Assembly (NCBI RefSeq): GCF_001042615.1
Contig: NZ_AP012327.1
Coordinates: 1,364,001-1,428,000, forward strand
From: Bifidobacterium catenulatum subsp. kashiwanohense JCM 15439 = DSM 21854
GTDB lineage: Bacteria; Actinomycetota; Actinomycetes; Actinomycetales; Bifidobacteriaceae
Direction: 5' to 3'
DNA: 64,000 nt
Positions 47,554 to 57,668 of the stretch are shown here, piece by piece. Within the stretch, counting starts at the first letter, position 1. Each line of letters opens with the position of its first letter. The notes under the pieces were generated by a model. The model did no database searches, was not told where the DNA came from, and saw only the letters and a program-made list of their open reading frames with translations. The translations under genes were made by a program, and so were the position numbers.

Positions 47554-50500
47554 GTGACTCAAGGCTTTATTGACAACAGGACCTCGCTGGTCAAGGACGA
47601 CCTCGTACAGACCATACGCGAAGGTGACCGAATCTCCATCGCGGCGGCTTCGTTCTCGATGTACGCGTACAGGGAGCTGCGCGAACAATTGGAACATGCA
47701 GGCGCGTTCCGTTTCATCTATACGTCAAAGACATTCACCGAGGACGCCACCCCCAAGGAACAACGCGAATTCTACATCCCACGCTTGGAACGCGAACAGA
47801 GCCTGTATGGCACTCCATTGGAGATCCGCCTGCGCAACGAGCTCACGCAGAAGGCCATCGCCACGGAATGCGCCAACTGGATCCGTCGCAAGAAGGCTCG
47901 TTTCATGTCATTCTCTGAAGGGTCAAATATAGCCCAGTTTCTCGGAGTGGAACATGGCGACGAGCACATCGCGTACATGCCGTTCAACGAGTTCACGACC
48001 ACGCAGTTAGGTGTGAGCCGACACGCAGCCTCCTATCAAGGCGTCGCCAAAGTGGACGGCTCTGCAGCCAAAGGCTTCTTGGACCAGTTCAATAGTGCTT
48101 GGGACAGCGGCGACCTGCATGACGTGACCGACAAGGTCATCGACGGCATCGAGCGCATGTACCAAGAAAACCCGCCCGAACTCGTCTACTACATGGCCCT
48201 GTACCGTATCTTCAGCGAGTTCCTTGATGACATCTCCGAGGATGTGCTACCGAAGGAAGGCACCGGTTTCCGTGAAAGCCTGATCTGGAACAAGCTGTAC
48301 GACTTCCAGAAGGACGCGGCCCTCGCAATCATCAACAAGCTCGAAACATACAACGGCTGCATCTTGGCCGATTCGGTCGGTTTGGGCAAGACGTTCACCG
48401 CACTGGCCGTGGTCAAGTACTTCGAGGCCCGCAACCGCAACGTGCTTGTTCTGTGCCCGAAGAAGCTCAAGGACAACTGGGTCACGTACCGGTCGAACGC
48501 AACGAACAATCCAATCGCCGGCGACCATCTGCGTTACGATGTGCTGTTCCATACGGATCTGAGCCGCACGCGGGGCGATACGATTATGAACATCCCGATT
48601 GAACGGATCAACTGGGGCAACTATGATCTCGTCGTCATCGATGAGTCGCACAACTTCCGCAATGGCGCAGACAGCGCCGCCAAGGCCGACGACAAAGAAA
48701 ACCGATACCAGAAGCTCCTCAACAAGGTCATCCATTCCGGCGTGCCTACAAAGGTGCTTATGCTCTCCGCCACCCCGGTGAACAATCGTTTCCGCGATCT
48801 GCAGAACCAGCTCGAATTGGCCTACGGCGACAAAGGCGATGAATGGTCCAGGAAGCTCGGGCTTTCCACCAATATCGATATGGTGTTCCGTAACGCGCAG
48901 AAGGCTTACGGTGTCTGGTCGAAACTCGAACCGGAGGAACGCAACACCAAACGTCTGATGGACATGCTCGACTTCGATTTCTTCCGTATCCTCGATCAGG
49001 TCACCGTTGCGCGCAGCCGCCGCCACATCCGTAACCATTACGATATGGATGCGATCGGCGGCTTCCCTGAACGTCTCCGCCCGCAGACCATCCGCCCGGC
49101 GCTGTCCACGGAAAGCGACTGCGTGTCTTACGACGAGATCTATGACGAGTTGGAAAGGCTCACCCTCGCGTTGTACACCCCGTCCGAGTTCGTGCTCGAA
49201 TCGCGCATGAGCAAGTACTTCGACGATGACAAAATCGAAGGCCTGACCATCCGGGGCCGGGAGACTGGTGTGCGTAAGCTCATGGCCACGAACCTGCTCA
49301 AACGTTTCGAGAGCAGCGTCCACTCGTTCCGCATGACGTTGGATCGTGTGCTCGGCTACATGTCGGATACGGTCGGCACGATCGACTCGTATGAGGAATA
49401 CCGTGCCAAACATTACGACACCGGCGTGCTTGAGCAAATTGATATTGATCGTTTCGACGACGGATTCGACCTAGACCAGGATGATACGGAGAGTATGGAT
49501 CCGGACGAGTTCGCTACCAAAGGCAAGACCAGATTCCTGCTGTCCGACATGGATTGGCGCACCTGGCGCGATTGCATTCTTCGCGACATGGATGTTATCC
49601 ACCGCCTGCTGGACATGGTTGCCGGCATCGACGCAGCGCACGACGCGAAACTGCAGCGTCTGTACCGGACCATCAGCGACAAGCAGAACCAGCCCATCAA
49701 CCCCGGCAATCGCAAGCTCCTCATCTTCACCGCGTTCGCCGACACCGCCGACTACCTGTACGAACACGTCAGCGAGTATGCCGGCATGCTGGGCCTGAAC
49801 ACCGCGGAGGTGACCGGCACGAATCCGGGACGCTGCACGGTCAGGAAGGTCGGCGGACACATGTCCGACATCCTTGCCTGCTTCTCTCCGGTCTCGAAGG
49901 AACGCAACCTGACCGCGCCCCGTCTGAAGGACACGGACATTGACATTCTGATCGCCACAGACTGTATCTCCGAAGGGCAGAATCTGCAGGACTGCGACAT
50001 GATGGTCAACTACGACATTCATTGGAATCCTGTGCGTATCATCCAGCGTTTCGGCCGCATCGACCGTATCGGCTCGACGAACAAACGTATCCAACTGGTC
50101 AACTACTGGCCCGACGTGGATCTCGACAAGTACCTCAGGCTCAAGGACAGGGTCGAGGCACGCATGAAGGTCGCTGTGATGGCTTCCACCGGCGACGATG
50201 ACTACATCAATCTCGACGAGAAGGGAGATTTGGAGTACAGGGAACGTCAGCTCAGGCAGATGCAGGACGAGACACTTGATCTTGAAGATGTGGACGGCGG
50301 CGTCAGCATCACTGATCTTGGTCTCAATGAGTTCCGCATGGATCTAGTCGGCTATCATCGCGACAACCCCGACATAGAACGCACACCTACGGGCATCAAC
50401 GCTGTGGTCGAGGGCAACGAGCCTGGCATCCTGTTCGTGCTGCGCAACACGAACAAGGACGTGAAGGCCGTGGGCCGCAACCCGATCCACCCCTATTATC

Positions 50501-50841
50501 TCGTACATGTCGGCGACGACAGAAGGATCCTGCACGGGCATCTGAATGCCAAGGACTGTCTCGACGTGATGCGCAAGCTGTGCAAAGGCAAGGATACATA
50601 TGATCCGCGCCTATGCCGCGCATACAATCGGTTCACCCATGACGGCAGAGACATGCGCCACGCCTCCGGCCTGCTGCGCGACGCGGTCGGAAGCATCATG
50701 GACCAGGACGACATGGATGCCGCGGACGGGTTCTTCACCGGATCCATGGGGAATTTCCTTGACGAGAATGTGAAGGGGCTCGACGATTTCGAACTAGTTT
50801 GTTTCCTCGTCATCCGTCCTGCAACGGAAGGTAAGTCATGA
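47554..50841 (+). CDS. PLD-like plus SNF2-family helicase of a type III-like defence operon
   Basis: The 1095-residue protein has an N-terminal phospholipase-D-like domain (about residues 20-180, SIAAASFSMYAYRELREQL and FMSFSEGSNIAQFLG). A superfamily 2 motor follows: motif I DSVGLGKT at about 272-279, DESHNFRN at about 362, and motifs V-VI in SEGQNLQDCDMMVNYD and QRFGRIDRIGSTN at about 805-840. Related motors occur in DISARM and other phage-defence clusters. The start is GTG at 47554. Its last codons overlap the DUF4391 start by four bases (ATGA), so the two are translationally coupled. Confidence 0.85.
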   Translation: MTQGFIDNRTSLVKDDLVQTIREGDRISIAAASFSMYAYRELREQLEHAGAFRFIYTSKTFTEDATPKEQREFYIPRLEREQSLYGTPLEIRLRNELTQKAIATECANWIRRKKARFMSFSEGSNIAQFLGVEHGDEHIAYMPFNEFTTTQLGVSRHAASYQGVAKVDGSAAKGFLDQFNSAWDSGDLHDVTDKVIDGIERMYQENPPELVYYMALYRIFSEFLDDISEDVLPKEGTGFRESLIWNKLYDFQKDAALAIINKLETYNGCILADSVGLGKTFTALAVVKYFEARNRNVLVLCPKKLKDNWVTYRSNATNNPIAGDHLRYDVLFHTDLSRTRGDTIMNIPIERINWGNYDLVVIDESHNFRNGADSAAKADDKENRYQKLLNKVIHSGVPTKVLMLSATPVNNRFRDLQNQLELAYGDKGDEWSRKLGLSTNIDMVFRNAQKAYGVWSKLEPEERNTKRLMDMLDFDFFRILDQVTVARSRRHIRNHYDMDAIGGFPERLRPQTIRPALSTESDCVSYDEIYDELERLTLALYTPSEFVLESRMSKYFDDDKIEGLTIRGRETGVRKLMATNLLKRFESSVHSFRMTLDRVLGYMSDTVGTIDSYEEYRAKHYDTGVLEQIDIDRFDDGFDLDQDDTESMDPDEFATKGKTRFLLSDMDWRTWRDCILRDMDVIHRLLDMVAGIDAAHDAKLQRLYRTISDKQNQPINPGNRKLLIFTAFADTADYLYEHVSEYAGMLGLNTAEVTGTNPGRCTVRKVGGHMSDILACFSPVSKERNLTAPRLKDTDIDILIATDCISEGQNLQDCDMMVNYDIHWNPVRIIQRFGRIDRIGSTNKRIQLVNYWPDVDLDKYLRLKDRVEARMKVAVMASTGDDDYINLDEKGDLEYRERQLRQMQDETLDLEDVDGGVSITDLGLNEFRMDLVGYHRDNPDIERTPTGINAVVEGNEPGILFVLRNTNKDVKAVGRNPIHPYYLVHVGDDRRILHGHLNAKDCLDVMRKLCKGKDTYDPRLCRAYNRFTHDGRDMRHASGLLRDAVGSIMDQDDMDAADGFFTGSMGNFLDENVKGLDDFELVCFLVIRPATEGKS

Positions 50842-51554
50842 GCGGCATCGAATCATGCGGACCTGTGACCGCACTCACGTTGGGACTGCCCAGCACCACC
50901 GCGGTCATGCATCCGAGGGGACGGCTCGCCAAAGAACGCTTCTATACGAACACCAAAGTAGGCAAACGCTTACGGCAGCATTTCATCGAGGACATCGACT
51001 CAATCACCATGCTCGCCGTAATCCGCGAGCAGGAGACCGGCATACCGACAGGACCGTTCACCAACGAAATCAACGTGATTGGCCTAGAGCAATCCACAGA
51101 ACATCCGCCGCTGGAGGTCATGGAGCACATCGCCCGCACCCGTGATGAACTGACCCATCACAGGTCGCGTATCCTGTTCGTCTGCGTGAATGGCGGCATG
51201 ACAAGATTCGCGGTGTTTCGCAACGCGAACGTGGCCGAAGGGCTCATGGAGGGCTCGGTTCATATGGGAGAACCGGTGGAATGCGAATCCGCACTCATTC
51301 GTCTGAGTGGAACCAATCTGGACACTGTATGGGAGTCGTTGTGCGCGGAGACCATCCTCAGCTCGTCGGATCCGACGCGCGTCGACCGACGCATCGTGTC
51401 CCGCACGCGCATAATGAGACTTATCAAAGAAATAGACCAGCTGGAACGACGCCACGCCAGGACCGTCCAGATAGGCCAGCGGAACAGGCTATGGGACGAT
51501 CTGCAGGCCAAGCGGCACGAGCTCGAACAGGAACAACAAGGAGAAACACTGTGA
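50838..51554 (+). CDS. DUF4391 domain protein
   Basis: The 238-residue protein matches the DUF4391 layout: MHPRGRLAKERFYTNTKV near the start, a central LFVCVNGGMTRFAVFRNANV and LSGTNLDTVWESL, and a C-terminal charged helix (LERRHARTVQIGQRNRLWDD). The biochemical role is unknown. It overlaps both neighbours (ATGA with the helicase, GTGA with mod), a tight linkage implying it works in the same complex, perhaps as an adaptor between motor and methyltransferase. Confidence 0.75.
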   Translation: MSGIESCGPVTALTLGLPSTTAVMHPRGRLAKERFYTNTKVGKRLRQHFIEDIDSITMLAVIREQETGIPTGPFTNEINVIGLEQSTEHPPLEVMEHIARTRDELTHHRSRILFVCVNGGMTRFAVFRNANVAEGLMEGSVHMGEPVECESALIRLSGTNLDTVWESLCAETILSSSDPTRVDRRIVSRTRIMRLIKEIDQLERRHARTVQIGQRNRLWDDLQAKRHELEQEQQGETL

Positions 51555-53631
51555 GTGACATCGAGAAGATCCACGGCATCACACCGGATTTGACCAGGGA
51601 GAACGTGGACAGACTGCTCGCCCTGTTTCCAGACGTGACCACCGAGATTACCGACCCGAAGACCGGCAGAACCGAACGCACGGTGGACTTCGACGCGCTG
51701 AAAGAGCGACTTGGTGATGTGGCGGAAGGCAACCGAGAACGCTACCAGTTCACTTGGCCCGGCAAACGCGAGGCGAAACGCCTCGCCCTCGAACCCATCG
51801 CCAAGACCCTGCGACCCGTCAAGGAACGCAGCAAGGACTGGGACACCACCAGGAACCTGTACATCGAGGGAGACAACCTCGACGCGTTGAAGCTCCTGCG
51901 CGAGAACTACGCCGGCAAAGTCAAGCTCATCTACATCGACCCGCCCTACAACACCGGCCACGATTTCGTCTACGACGACGACTTCTCCCAAACCCATGAC
52001 GAATTCAATGCCGAAAGCGGAGAATACAACGAGGAAGGAGGCCGCCTGGTCGCCAATCCGGAAAGCAACGGGCGTTTCCATTCCGACTGGTGCTCGATGA
52101 TCTACCACGCCTCCTGCTTGCACGTGATCTGCTCACCCAGGATGGTGCCATTTTCATCAGCATCGACGACAACGAATCAAAGAATCTGCGTGCAATCTGC
52201 GATGAAATATTCGGCGAATCAAATTTCGTGGGTGACGTGATTTGGCAGAAAACATATTCGCCAAGAAACGATTCCAAAGGTATTCCAACTGAGACAGAAC
52301 ATATTTTAATTTATGCAAAGCAAGATGGCTGGACTCCAAAAAGATTAAAACGCACTACAGAAATGGACGATCGCTATGCAAGTTCTGATGGCGATCCAAG
52401 ACCATGGTCTTCAGGAGATGCGGCAGCTCCTGGTGCCGCAACCCATCAGGGCATGGTCTATGCGATTCAGCATCCTATTACTGGAAGCATGCTTTGCCCT
52501 CCGAACGGGCGGCACCGCCCGTTCGGAGGGCAAAGCATGCTGGAAATAATGAATGAATGGGCGGAATATGAGTTCCGTGATATTCATGATGAAGCAAGGC
52601 GTGCTGAAATCTGCGGAGTATCCCCTGAAGATGTGCGCAAAGGAGTTAAAGCACTCGTTCTTAAAAATCCATGCGAGGCTACTTTCAAGGCAGCACAGGA
52701 AAGATATGACAAAGGTCATTGGCCACGGCTGTACTTTACCAACAAAGGTAAAGGCGGAATGCGTCTTAAACGTTACCTTGATTCCATGGATGGGAAAATG
52801 CCAACCAATCTTTGGCCTTATTCTGAAGTGGGCCATACAGATGAGGCGAAAAAACAGCTTAAAACACTTTTTAACGATTCGGCACCTTTTGATTCTCCCA
52901 AACCGACGCGTTTGATGAAACGCATGCTTGACATCGCCTCCGATAAGAACTCTCTTGTTCTGGATTTCTTTTCCGGCTCGGCGACCATGGGCGAAGCCGT
53001 CATCCAGAAAAATGCCGATGATGAGGGACAGCGTAAATTCATCCTTGTTCAGCTGCCTGAAGAGACAACAGGCCAATACTCGACCCTCACGGACATCGGC
53101 GAGGAACGCATCCGCCGTGCCGGCGAGAAAATCAAGTCCGAGATTGAAGCGGAGAATGCGCAACTGACACTCGACGGCACTCCCAAGAAGGTGCCGGACA
53201 TCGGCTTCCGTGTGCTCCGCGTGGATGATTCGAATTACGAGGACAGGCGCAAGCTCGTCGACGAGTATTCCCAGAAGGACATCGACGACGACGTGGACAT
53301 CACGAAAATGGACCGTTCCGATCTGGATCTGCTGTTCGAGGCGCTGCCGAAGTTCCAGTTGCCGTACGGCTCGAAGATCGACGTCCTGTCGGGAGGCGAG
53401 TTCGACGGCCACACCGTGTACAGCGTAAACGACGGCCAGCTGCTCGCATGCTTCGAGGACAGTATCCCCGAATCGCTGGTCCGCGCGATGGCGGCGTTCA
53501 GTCCGCGTCCGTCCTATGTGCTGGTCTCCGAGAACGGTTTTCTGAACAGTGCTGCGCGTACGAACTTCACCGAGATCTTCAAGCAGTCCGCCGACGAGAA
53601 GACCGGCGCCACGCAGATCCGCATCATCTGA
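51551..53631 (+). pseudogene. mod: Type III DNA adenine methyltransferase (Mod), single-base frameshift
   Basis: The start is GTG at 51551, overlapping the DUF4391 stop. The 5' frame encodes the N-terminal domain, DNLDALKLLRENYAGKVKLI and the catalytic DPPYNTGHDF at about residue 130, then FHSDWCSMIY. At about 52104 the frame is lost: TACCACGC appears where TAC-CC(A/G)-CGC would keep the expected Y-P-R-LLLARDLL. One inserted base gives a full 693-residue Mod. The second frame has LLARDLLTQDGAIFISIDDNE, the target-recognition region, and the SAM motif DFFSGSATMGEAV. A 56-bp perfect palindrome lies at 52486-52541. It could be inactive, a sequencing error, or shift-rescued. Confidence 0.85.
52486..52541. 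repeat. Perfect 56-bp palindrome inside mod
   Basis: Arms of 27 bp (52486-52512 and 52515-52541) match perfectly around a 2-base loop (CA); the outer ends read AGCATGCTTTGCCCTCC and its complement. It lies in coding sequence for the target-recognition region (TGSMLCPPNGRHRPFGGQSML) and keeps the frame open. Confidence 0.95.
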
Positions 53632-53641
53632 GGTCACCGAT

Positions 53642-56600
53642 ATGCAATTCAAATTCTCGCAATACCAGTACCAGACCGATGCTGCGGACGCGGTATGCGA
53701 CGTGTTCGACGGCCAGCCGCTGCAGGATGGCGTCTCCTATATCCGCGACACCGGTATCCGTAAGCCCGCATCCCAAGTGCTCAATCCCGCTCAGGACACT
53801 TTCGATATCCCCGAGTTGAGGCCGGCGCAGGAGATGCTCGGCCATTTCGACGCGGATGACGACACGGGCTACCGCAACGCGGACCTGCTGCTGGACGGCG
53901 AAAGGCTGCTCGCCAACATCAAAAACGTGCAATGCCGGCAGAACCTGACGGAATCCCCGAAGCTGTACACGGATCCGGCCGGTGCCGTCGAACTGGACGT
54001 GGAGATGGAAACCGGCACGGGCAAGACTTTCGTATACACGAAGACCATGTTCGAATTGAACCGCAGGTATGGCTGGTCGAAGTTCATCGTCGTGGTCCCG
54101 TCCATCGCCATCCGCGAGGGCGTCGCCAAATCGTTGGACATGACAGGCGACTATTTCTACACGTCCGGCCGCGACGGCAACGAGGGCTATGGGAAGAAAC
54201 TGCACTCCTTCATCTACGACTCGTCGAATCTGAACCGGCTGGACGAATTCGCCCAGTCCTCGGACATCCAGGTGATGGTCATCAACATGCAGGCGTTCAA
54301 CACGTCCATGAAGGAGAACGGGCGTAGCAGGGACGCGAGAATCATCTTCTCGGAACGTGACGATTTCGGCTCGCGCCGCCCGATCGACGTGATCAGTGCG
54401 AGCCATCCGATCATGATCCTGGACGAGCCGCAGAAGATGGGCGGCAAGGCCACGCAGGCGGGCATACGCCTGTTCAAACCATTGTTCACGCTGAACTATT
54501 CCGCCACGCACAAGATAAAGCACGACCTCGTGTATGCACTGGACGCGCTGGACGCGTACAACCAGCGTCTGGTCAAGCGCATCGAGGTCAAGGGCTTCGA
54601 GCTGAACAACATGCGCGGCACCGACGGCTACCTGTATCTGCAGGACGTCATCGTCAGCAAAAACAGGGCGCCGCAGGCCCGTATCGAATACAAGAAGCTG
54701 TCCTCGGCCGGTAAGGTCGTGACCACGTCCGGACTGTTCGACGAGGGCGACGATGTCTACACCGCGTCCGGCGGGCTAGAGGCGTACCGCGACGGCTGGC
54801 GCATCGCTCCGGACGGCATCGTGCCCGACGGCCTGGAGCCGGGCCGGACCGGCTACGTGCGGTTCATGAATGGCGAGACGCTCGGCAAGGGCCGTATCAT
54901 GAACGACGGATCCGAGGCAGACATGCGCCGCGTGCAGATCCGCGAGACCATCCTCTCCCACCTGCACAAGGAGGAGCACCTGTGGGCGCGAGGCATCAAA
55001 TGCCTGAGCCTGTTCTTCATCGACGAGGTCGCGAAATACCGACAGTACGACGATGACGGCGAGCCGTTGAACGGCGAGTACGCGAACATGTTCGAGCAGG
55101 AGTACGACCGTTGCGTGCATGATTTCGTCGAGAACCGTCTCGACGACGGGTCCAGCTATCTCGACTGGCTACGCACCACACACGGCCGTTACGTGCACAA
55201 GGGATATTTCAGCATCGACAAGCACGGTCATTCCATCGACTCGAAAGTCAAACGCGGGTCGGAAGACAGCGACGACATCAGCGCATACGACCTGATTCTG
55301 AAAAACAAGGAACGACTGTTGAGCTTCGACGAGCCCACGAGGTTCATCTTCAGCCATTCCGCGCTGCGCGAGGGATGGGACAACCCGAACGTGTTCCAGA
55401 TCTGCACGTTGAAGCATTCGGACAACGAGGTCGGCAAACGCCAGGAGGTCGGACGCGGCCTACGCCTGTGCGTGAACCGCGAGGGCGTGCGTCAGGATCG
55501 TAACCTGCTCAGCGACGCGGACTTCCTTGACGTGAACCTGTTGACCGTTATCGCGTCGGAAAGCTACGAAAGGTTCGCCGAAAGCCTGCAGAAGGACATC
55601 GAGACCGACCTGCGAGAGCGGCCAATCGTCATCAACGATGCGTTCTTCGCCAAGACATGCGTTCCGGCCGACAAGCTCGGTCCGGAGTATGCGGGCTTGG
55701 GAGACGTGTCGTTCAGCAAGGACGAGGCGCGTGACATCGTGTACGCGCTGACCGTGGACCGGCTCATCGACCGCGACGGCAAGCTGACCGGCAAGTACAA
55801 GGAAGAGCGTTTCGGCAAGGATACGGTGGAACTTCTGCCAGAACCCTTGCGAAAGAAGGTCCCGGCAATCCGTCTCGTGCTGGACAGCGTGGTGGAAGGC
55901 ACCACCAAGGTGCTGATCGGCAACGCATTGAAGCGTAAGGTACATGGCAATCCGCTCAATGCCAACTGGCAGAAGAAGGAGTTCCAGGAGCTCTGGAGGC
56001 GCATCAACCACAAGTATGCGTATACCGTCAGCTTCGACGACGACGAACTCGTCAAAAACGCAGTCAAGGCAATTGACGAGCGTCTGGTCGTATCGAAACT
56101 GTCCTACACGGTCACGCGCGGCATCCAGAAGGAGAACGCTTCACGCAACGAGCTCGCGGACCGCACCCACTTCCACAGGAACGACTCCCATACCGACGAC
56201 TTGGATGTCGACGCATCCAACGGCGTAAAATATGATCTGCTTGGCGAGATCGCGCAGGCTGCGACCATCACGCGTCGTTGTGCGGCACGCATCCTCAAGA
56301 GCATTCGGCCGGACCGGTTCCTCATGTTCAGAGACAATCCAGAGCAGTTCATCGCGAGGGTCGGCCGTCTGATTGTTCAGGAGAAGGCGAACATGGTCGT
56401 TGACCATATCTGCTACGACCGGATCGAAGGCGGATACGATTCGAGCATCTTCACCAAGGGCGGCAACAATCGTGATGAGGCCGAAGGCTATCAGGCGTCT
56501 AAGTGCGTGCAGGACTGGGTGTTCCCCGATGGCAGGATCGAAAGCGATTTCGCCAAGGACCTCGATAACGCGGCGGAAGTCGCGGTGTATGCGAAACTGC

Positions 56601-56866
56601 CGCGTGGATTCCAGATTCCGACCCCGGTCGGCAACTACGCCCCTGACTGGGCCGTGGCCTTCCGCGACGACAGCGGTCTCAAGCACCTGTTCTTCGTCGC
56701 CGAAACCAAGGGCAGCCTGGAATCATTCGACCTGCGTGGAATTGAGAACAGCAAGATAGCCTGCGCGAAACGACTGTTCAACCAACTCGATCTCGCAGAT
56801 GGAACCCGTTACGAGCAGGCCACCACCTATCAGACCCTGCTTGACGAAGTGAAAGCATTGCAATAA
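53642..56866 (+). CDS. res: Type III restriction endonuclease subunit (Res)
   Basis: The 1074-residue protein has the SF2 motor with Walker A METGTGKTF at about 121-129, motif II DEPQKMGG at about 260, SALREGWDNPNVFQICTL and the arginine-finger motif QEVGRGLRLC at about 600. The C-terminal nuclease domain has PDWAV at about 1000 and the ETK of AETKGS at about 1021, a PD-(D/E)xK site. The start at 53642 follows TGAGGT and lies 10 bases after the mod stop. It should cleave unmethylated DNA together with Mod, which is frameshifted here. Confidence 0.9.
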   Translation: MQFKFSQYQYQTDAADAVCDVFDGQPLQDGVSYIRDTGIRKPASQVLNPAQDTFDIPELRPAQEMLGHFDADDDTGYRNADLLLDGERLLANIKNVQCRQNLTESPKLYTDPAGAVELDVEMETGTGKTFVYTKTMFELNRRYGWSKFIVVVPSIAIREGVAKSLDMTGDYFYTSGRDGNEGYGKKLHSFIYDSSNLNRLDEFAQSSDIQVMVINMQAFNTSMKENGRSRDARIIFSERDDFGSRRPIDVISASHPIMILDEPQKMGGKATQAGIRLFKPLFTLNYSATHKIKHDLVYALDALDAYNQRLVKRIEVKGFELNNMRGTDGYLYLQDVIVSKNRAPQARIEYKKLSSAGKVVTTSGLFDEGDDVYTASGGLEAYRDGWRIAPDGIVPDGLEPGRTGYVRFMNGETLGKGRIMNDGSEADMRRVQIRETILSHLHKEEHLWARGIKCLSLFFIDEVAKYRQYDDDGEPLNGEYANMFEQEYDRCVHDFVENRLDDGSSYLDWLRTTHGRYVHKGYFSIDKHGHSIDSKVKRGSEDSDDISAYDLILKNKERLLSFDEPTRFIFSHSALREGWDNPNVFQICTLKHSDNEVGKRQEVGRGLRLCVNREGVRQDRNLLSDADFLDVNLLTVIASESYERFAESLQKDIETDLRERPIVINDAFFAKTCVPADKLGPEYAGLGDVSFSKDEARDIVYALTVDRLIDRDGKLTGKYKEERFGKDTVELLPEPLRKKVPAIRLVLDSVVEGTTKVLIGNALKRKVHGNPLNANWQKKEFQELWRRINHKYAYTVSFDDDELVKNAVKAIDERLVVSKLSYTVTRGIQKENASRNELADRTHFHRNDSHTDDLDVDASNGVKYDLLGEIAQAATITRRCAARILKSIRPDRFLMFRDNPEQFIARVGRLIVQEKANMVVDHICYDRIEGGYDSSIFTKGGNNRDEAEGYQASKCVQDWVFPDGRIESDFAKDLDNAAEVAVYAKLPRGFQIPTPVGNYAPDWAVAFRDDSGLKHLFFVAETKGSLESFDLRGIENSKIACAKRLFNQLDLADGTRYEQATTYQTLLDEVKALQ

Positions 56867-56958
56867 CGAGAAGAATTAGCTGGCAGACCTTCAATTATCA
56901 ATGACTACCAATCAAGTGACGTTTAACGTAGCCAGACGCATCCCAAGGGAATAATGCA

Positions 56959-57465
56959 ATGGACATATGGGGAATAGCGGTACCATCAGTAATCAGTGTT
57001 GTCAACATTTTCGTGACGATTCACGTTGCGCGCATGACAAAACAAACGCAAAAATTACTCTCTTCAAACGAGAAAGAAATCCAACAAATTGATTCGAACC
57101 TTGAGCATTTGCGAGAAGATCTCGTACGATTCTATTCTGCATTTAGCACCAGTCCTAAAGAAACCATGGCAGATGTTCTTGTCGCTTATGAGATTCTGAT
57201 GGCGAATCCCCTAACCACTGATGAACTGAGAAAAGCCGCATATAAAGTACGAGAATTTACCACGGTAGAGGCTATGAGCATGTTCGGGATTCCCATCAAA
57301 AAAGATGCTGCAATTGAACCAGAAGATACCTATCAATCTTCGATAGATGAATTAGGCAAGGCTTACCGCCAAATAGTGGAAGAACAGAATCAGAAAAGGG
57401 CAAACTTGTTAAACGACAAGTCAAGGAGAAAATTATTCAGAAGGATAGCAGACTCTTCGAAATAA
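56959..57465 (+). CDS. Small membrane-anchored coiled-coil protein
   Basis: The 168-residue protein has one N-terminal hydrophobic segment (VPSVISVVNIFVTIHVA). A long helical, coiled-coil-like region follows (QKLLSSNEKEIQQIDSNLEH), and the end is basic (NDKSRRKLFRRIADSSK). It is low in GC and unrecognised. Its position just behind res, with an intergenic gap of about 90 bases, suggests it is a cargo gene of the island rather than part of the operon. Confidence 0.55.
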   Translation: MDIWGIAVPSVISVVNIFVTIHVARMTKQTQKLLSSNEKEIQQIDSNLEHLREDLVRFYSAFSTSPKETMADVLVAYEILMANPLTTDELRKAAYKVREFTTVEAMSMFGIPIKKDAAIEPEDTYQSSIDELGKAYRQIVEEQNQKRANLLNDKSRRKLFRRIADSSK

Positions 57466-57489
57466 TTTTTTATACTTATTTTGCCCCAG

Positions 57490-57585
57490 ATGGATATATA
57501 CACGAATTTCGCGATGGCCGACACCGCCCAGCTCGCAAAAGAAGGCAAACTCGCCGAATTCGTAGACAAGGCGTTCGAAGAATAG
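57490..57585 (+). CDS. 31-residue reading frame, probable gene-end fragment
   Basis: MDIYTNFAMADTAQLAKEG continues with a helical tail and ends KAFEE. GC content is high, unlike the gene before it. It has no clear ribosome site and looks like the C-terminal helix of a lost gene. I cannot name it. Confidence 0.25.
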   Translation: MDIYTNFAMADTAQLAKEGKLAEFVDKAFEE

Positions 57586-57614
57586 CGATCTCTTCAGCCA
57601 GCTACAACGATGAT

Positions 57615-57661
57615 GGGACTGGGTTGCCGGCAGATTATTTATCCGTCAGCAACCCAGTCCC
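57615..57661 (-). terminator. Hairpin downstream of the EcsC-like gene
   Basis: Perfect 13-bp stem (57615-57627 with 57649-57661) built on GGGACTGGGTTGC, with a 21-base loop, eight bases past the EcsC-like stop on the minus strand. Confidence 0.7.
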
Positions 57662-57668
57662 CCGCTTC

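Noticed and set aside
48247-49437. 396-codon minus-strand frame
   Set aside because: Antisense to the helicase motor motifs; no ribosome site or domain.
52486-52541. Transcription terminator within mod
   Set aside because: No T run follows, it lies inside coding sequence and the frame stays open; treated as a palindromic mutation instead.
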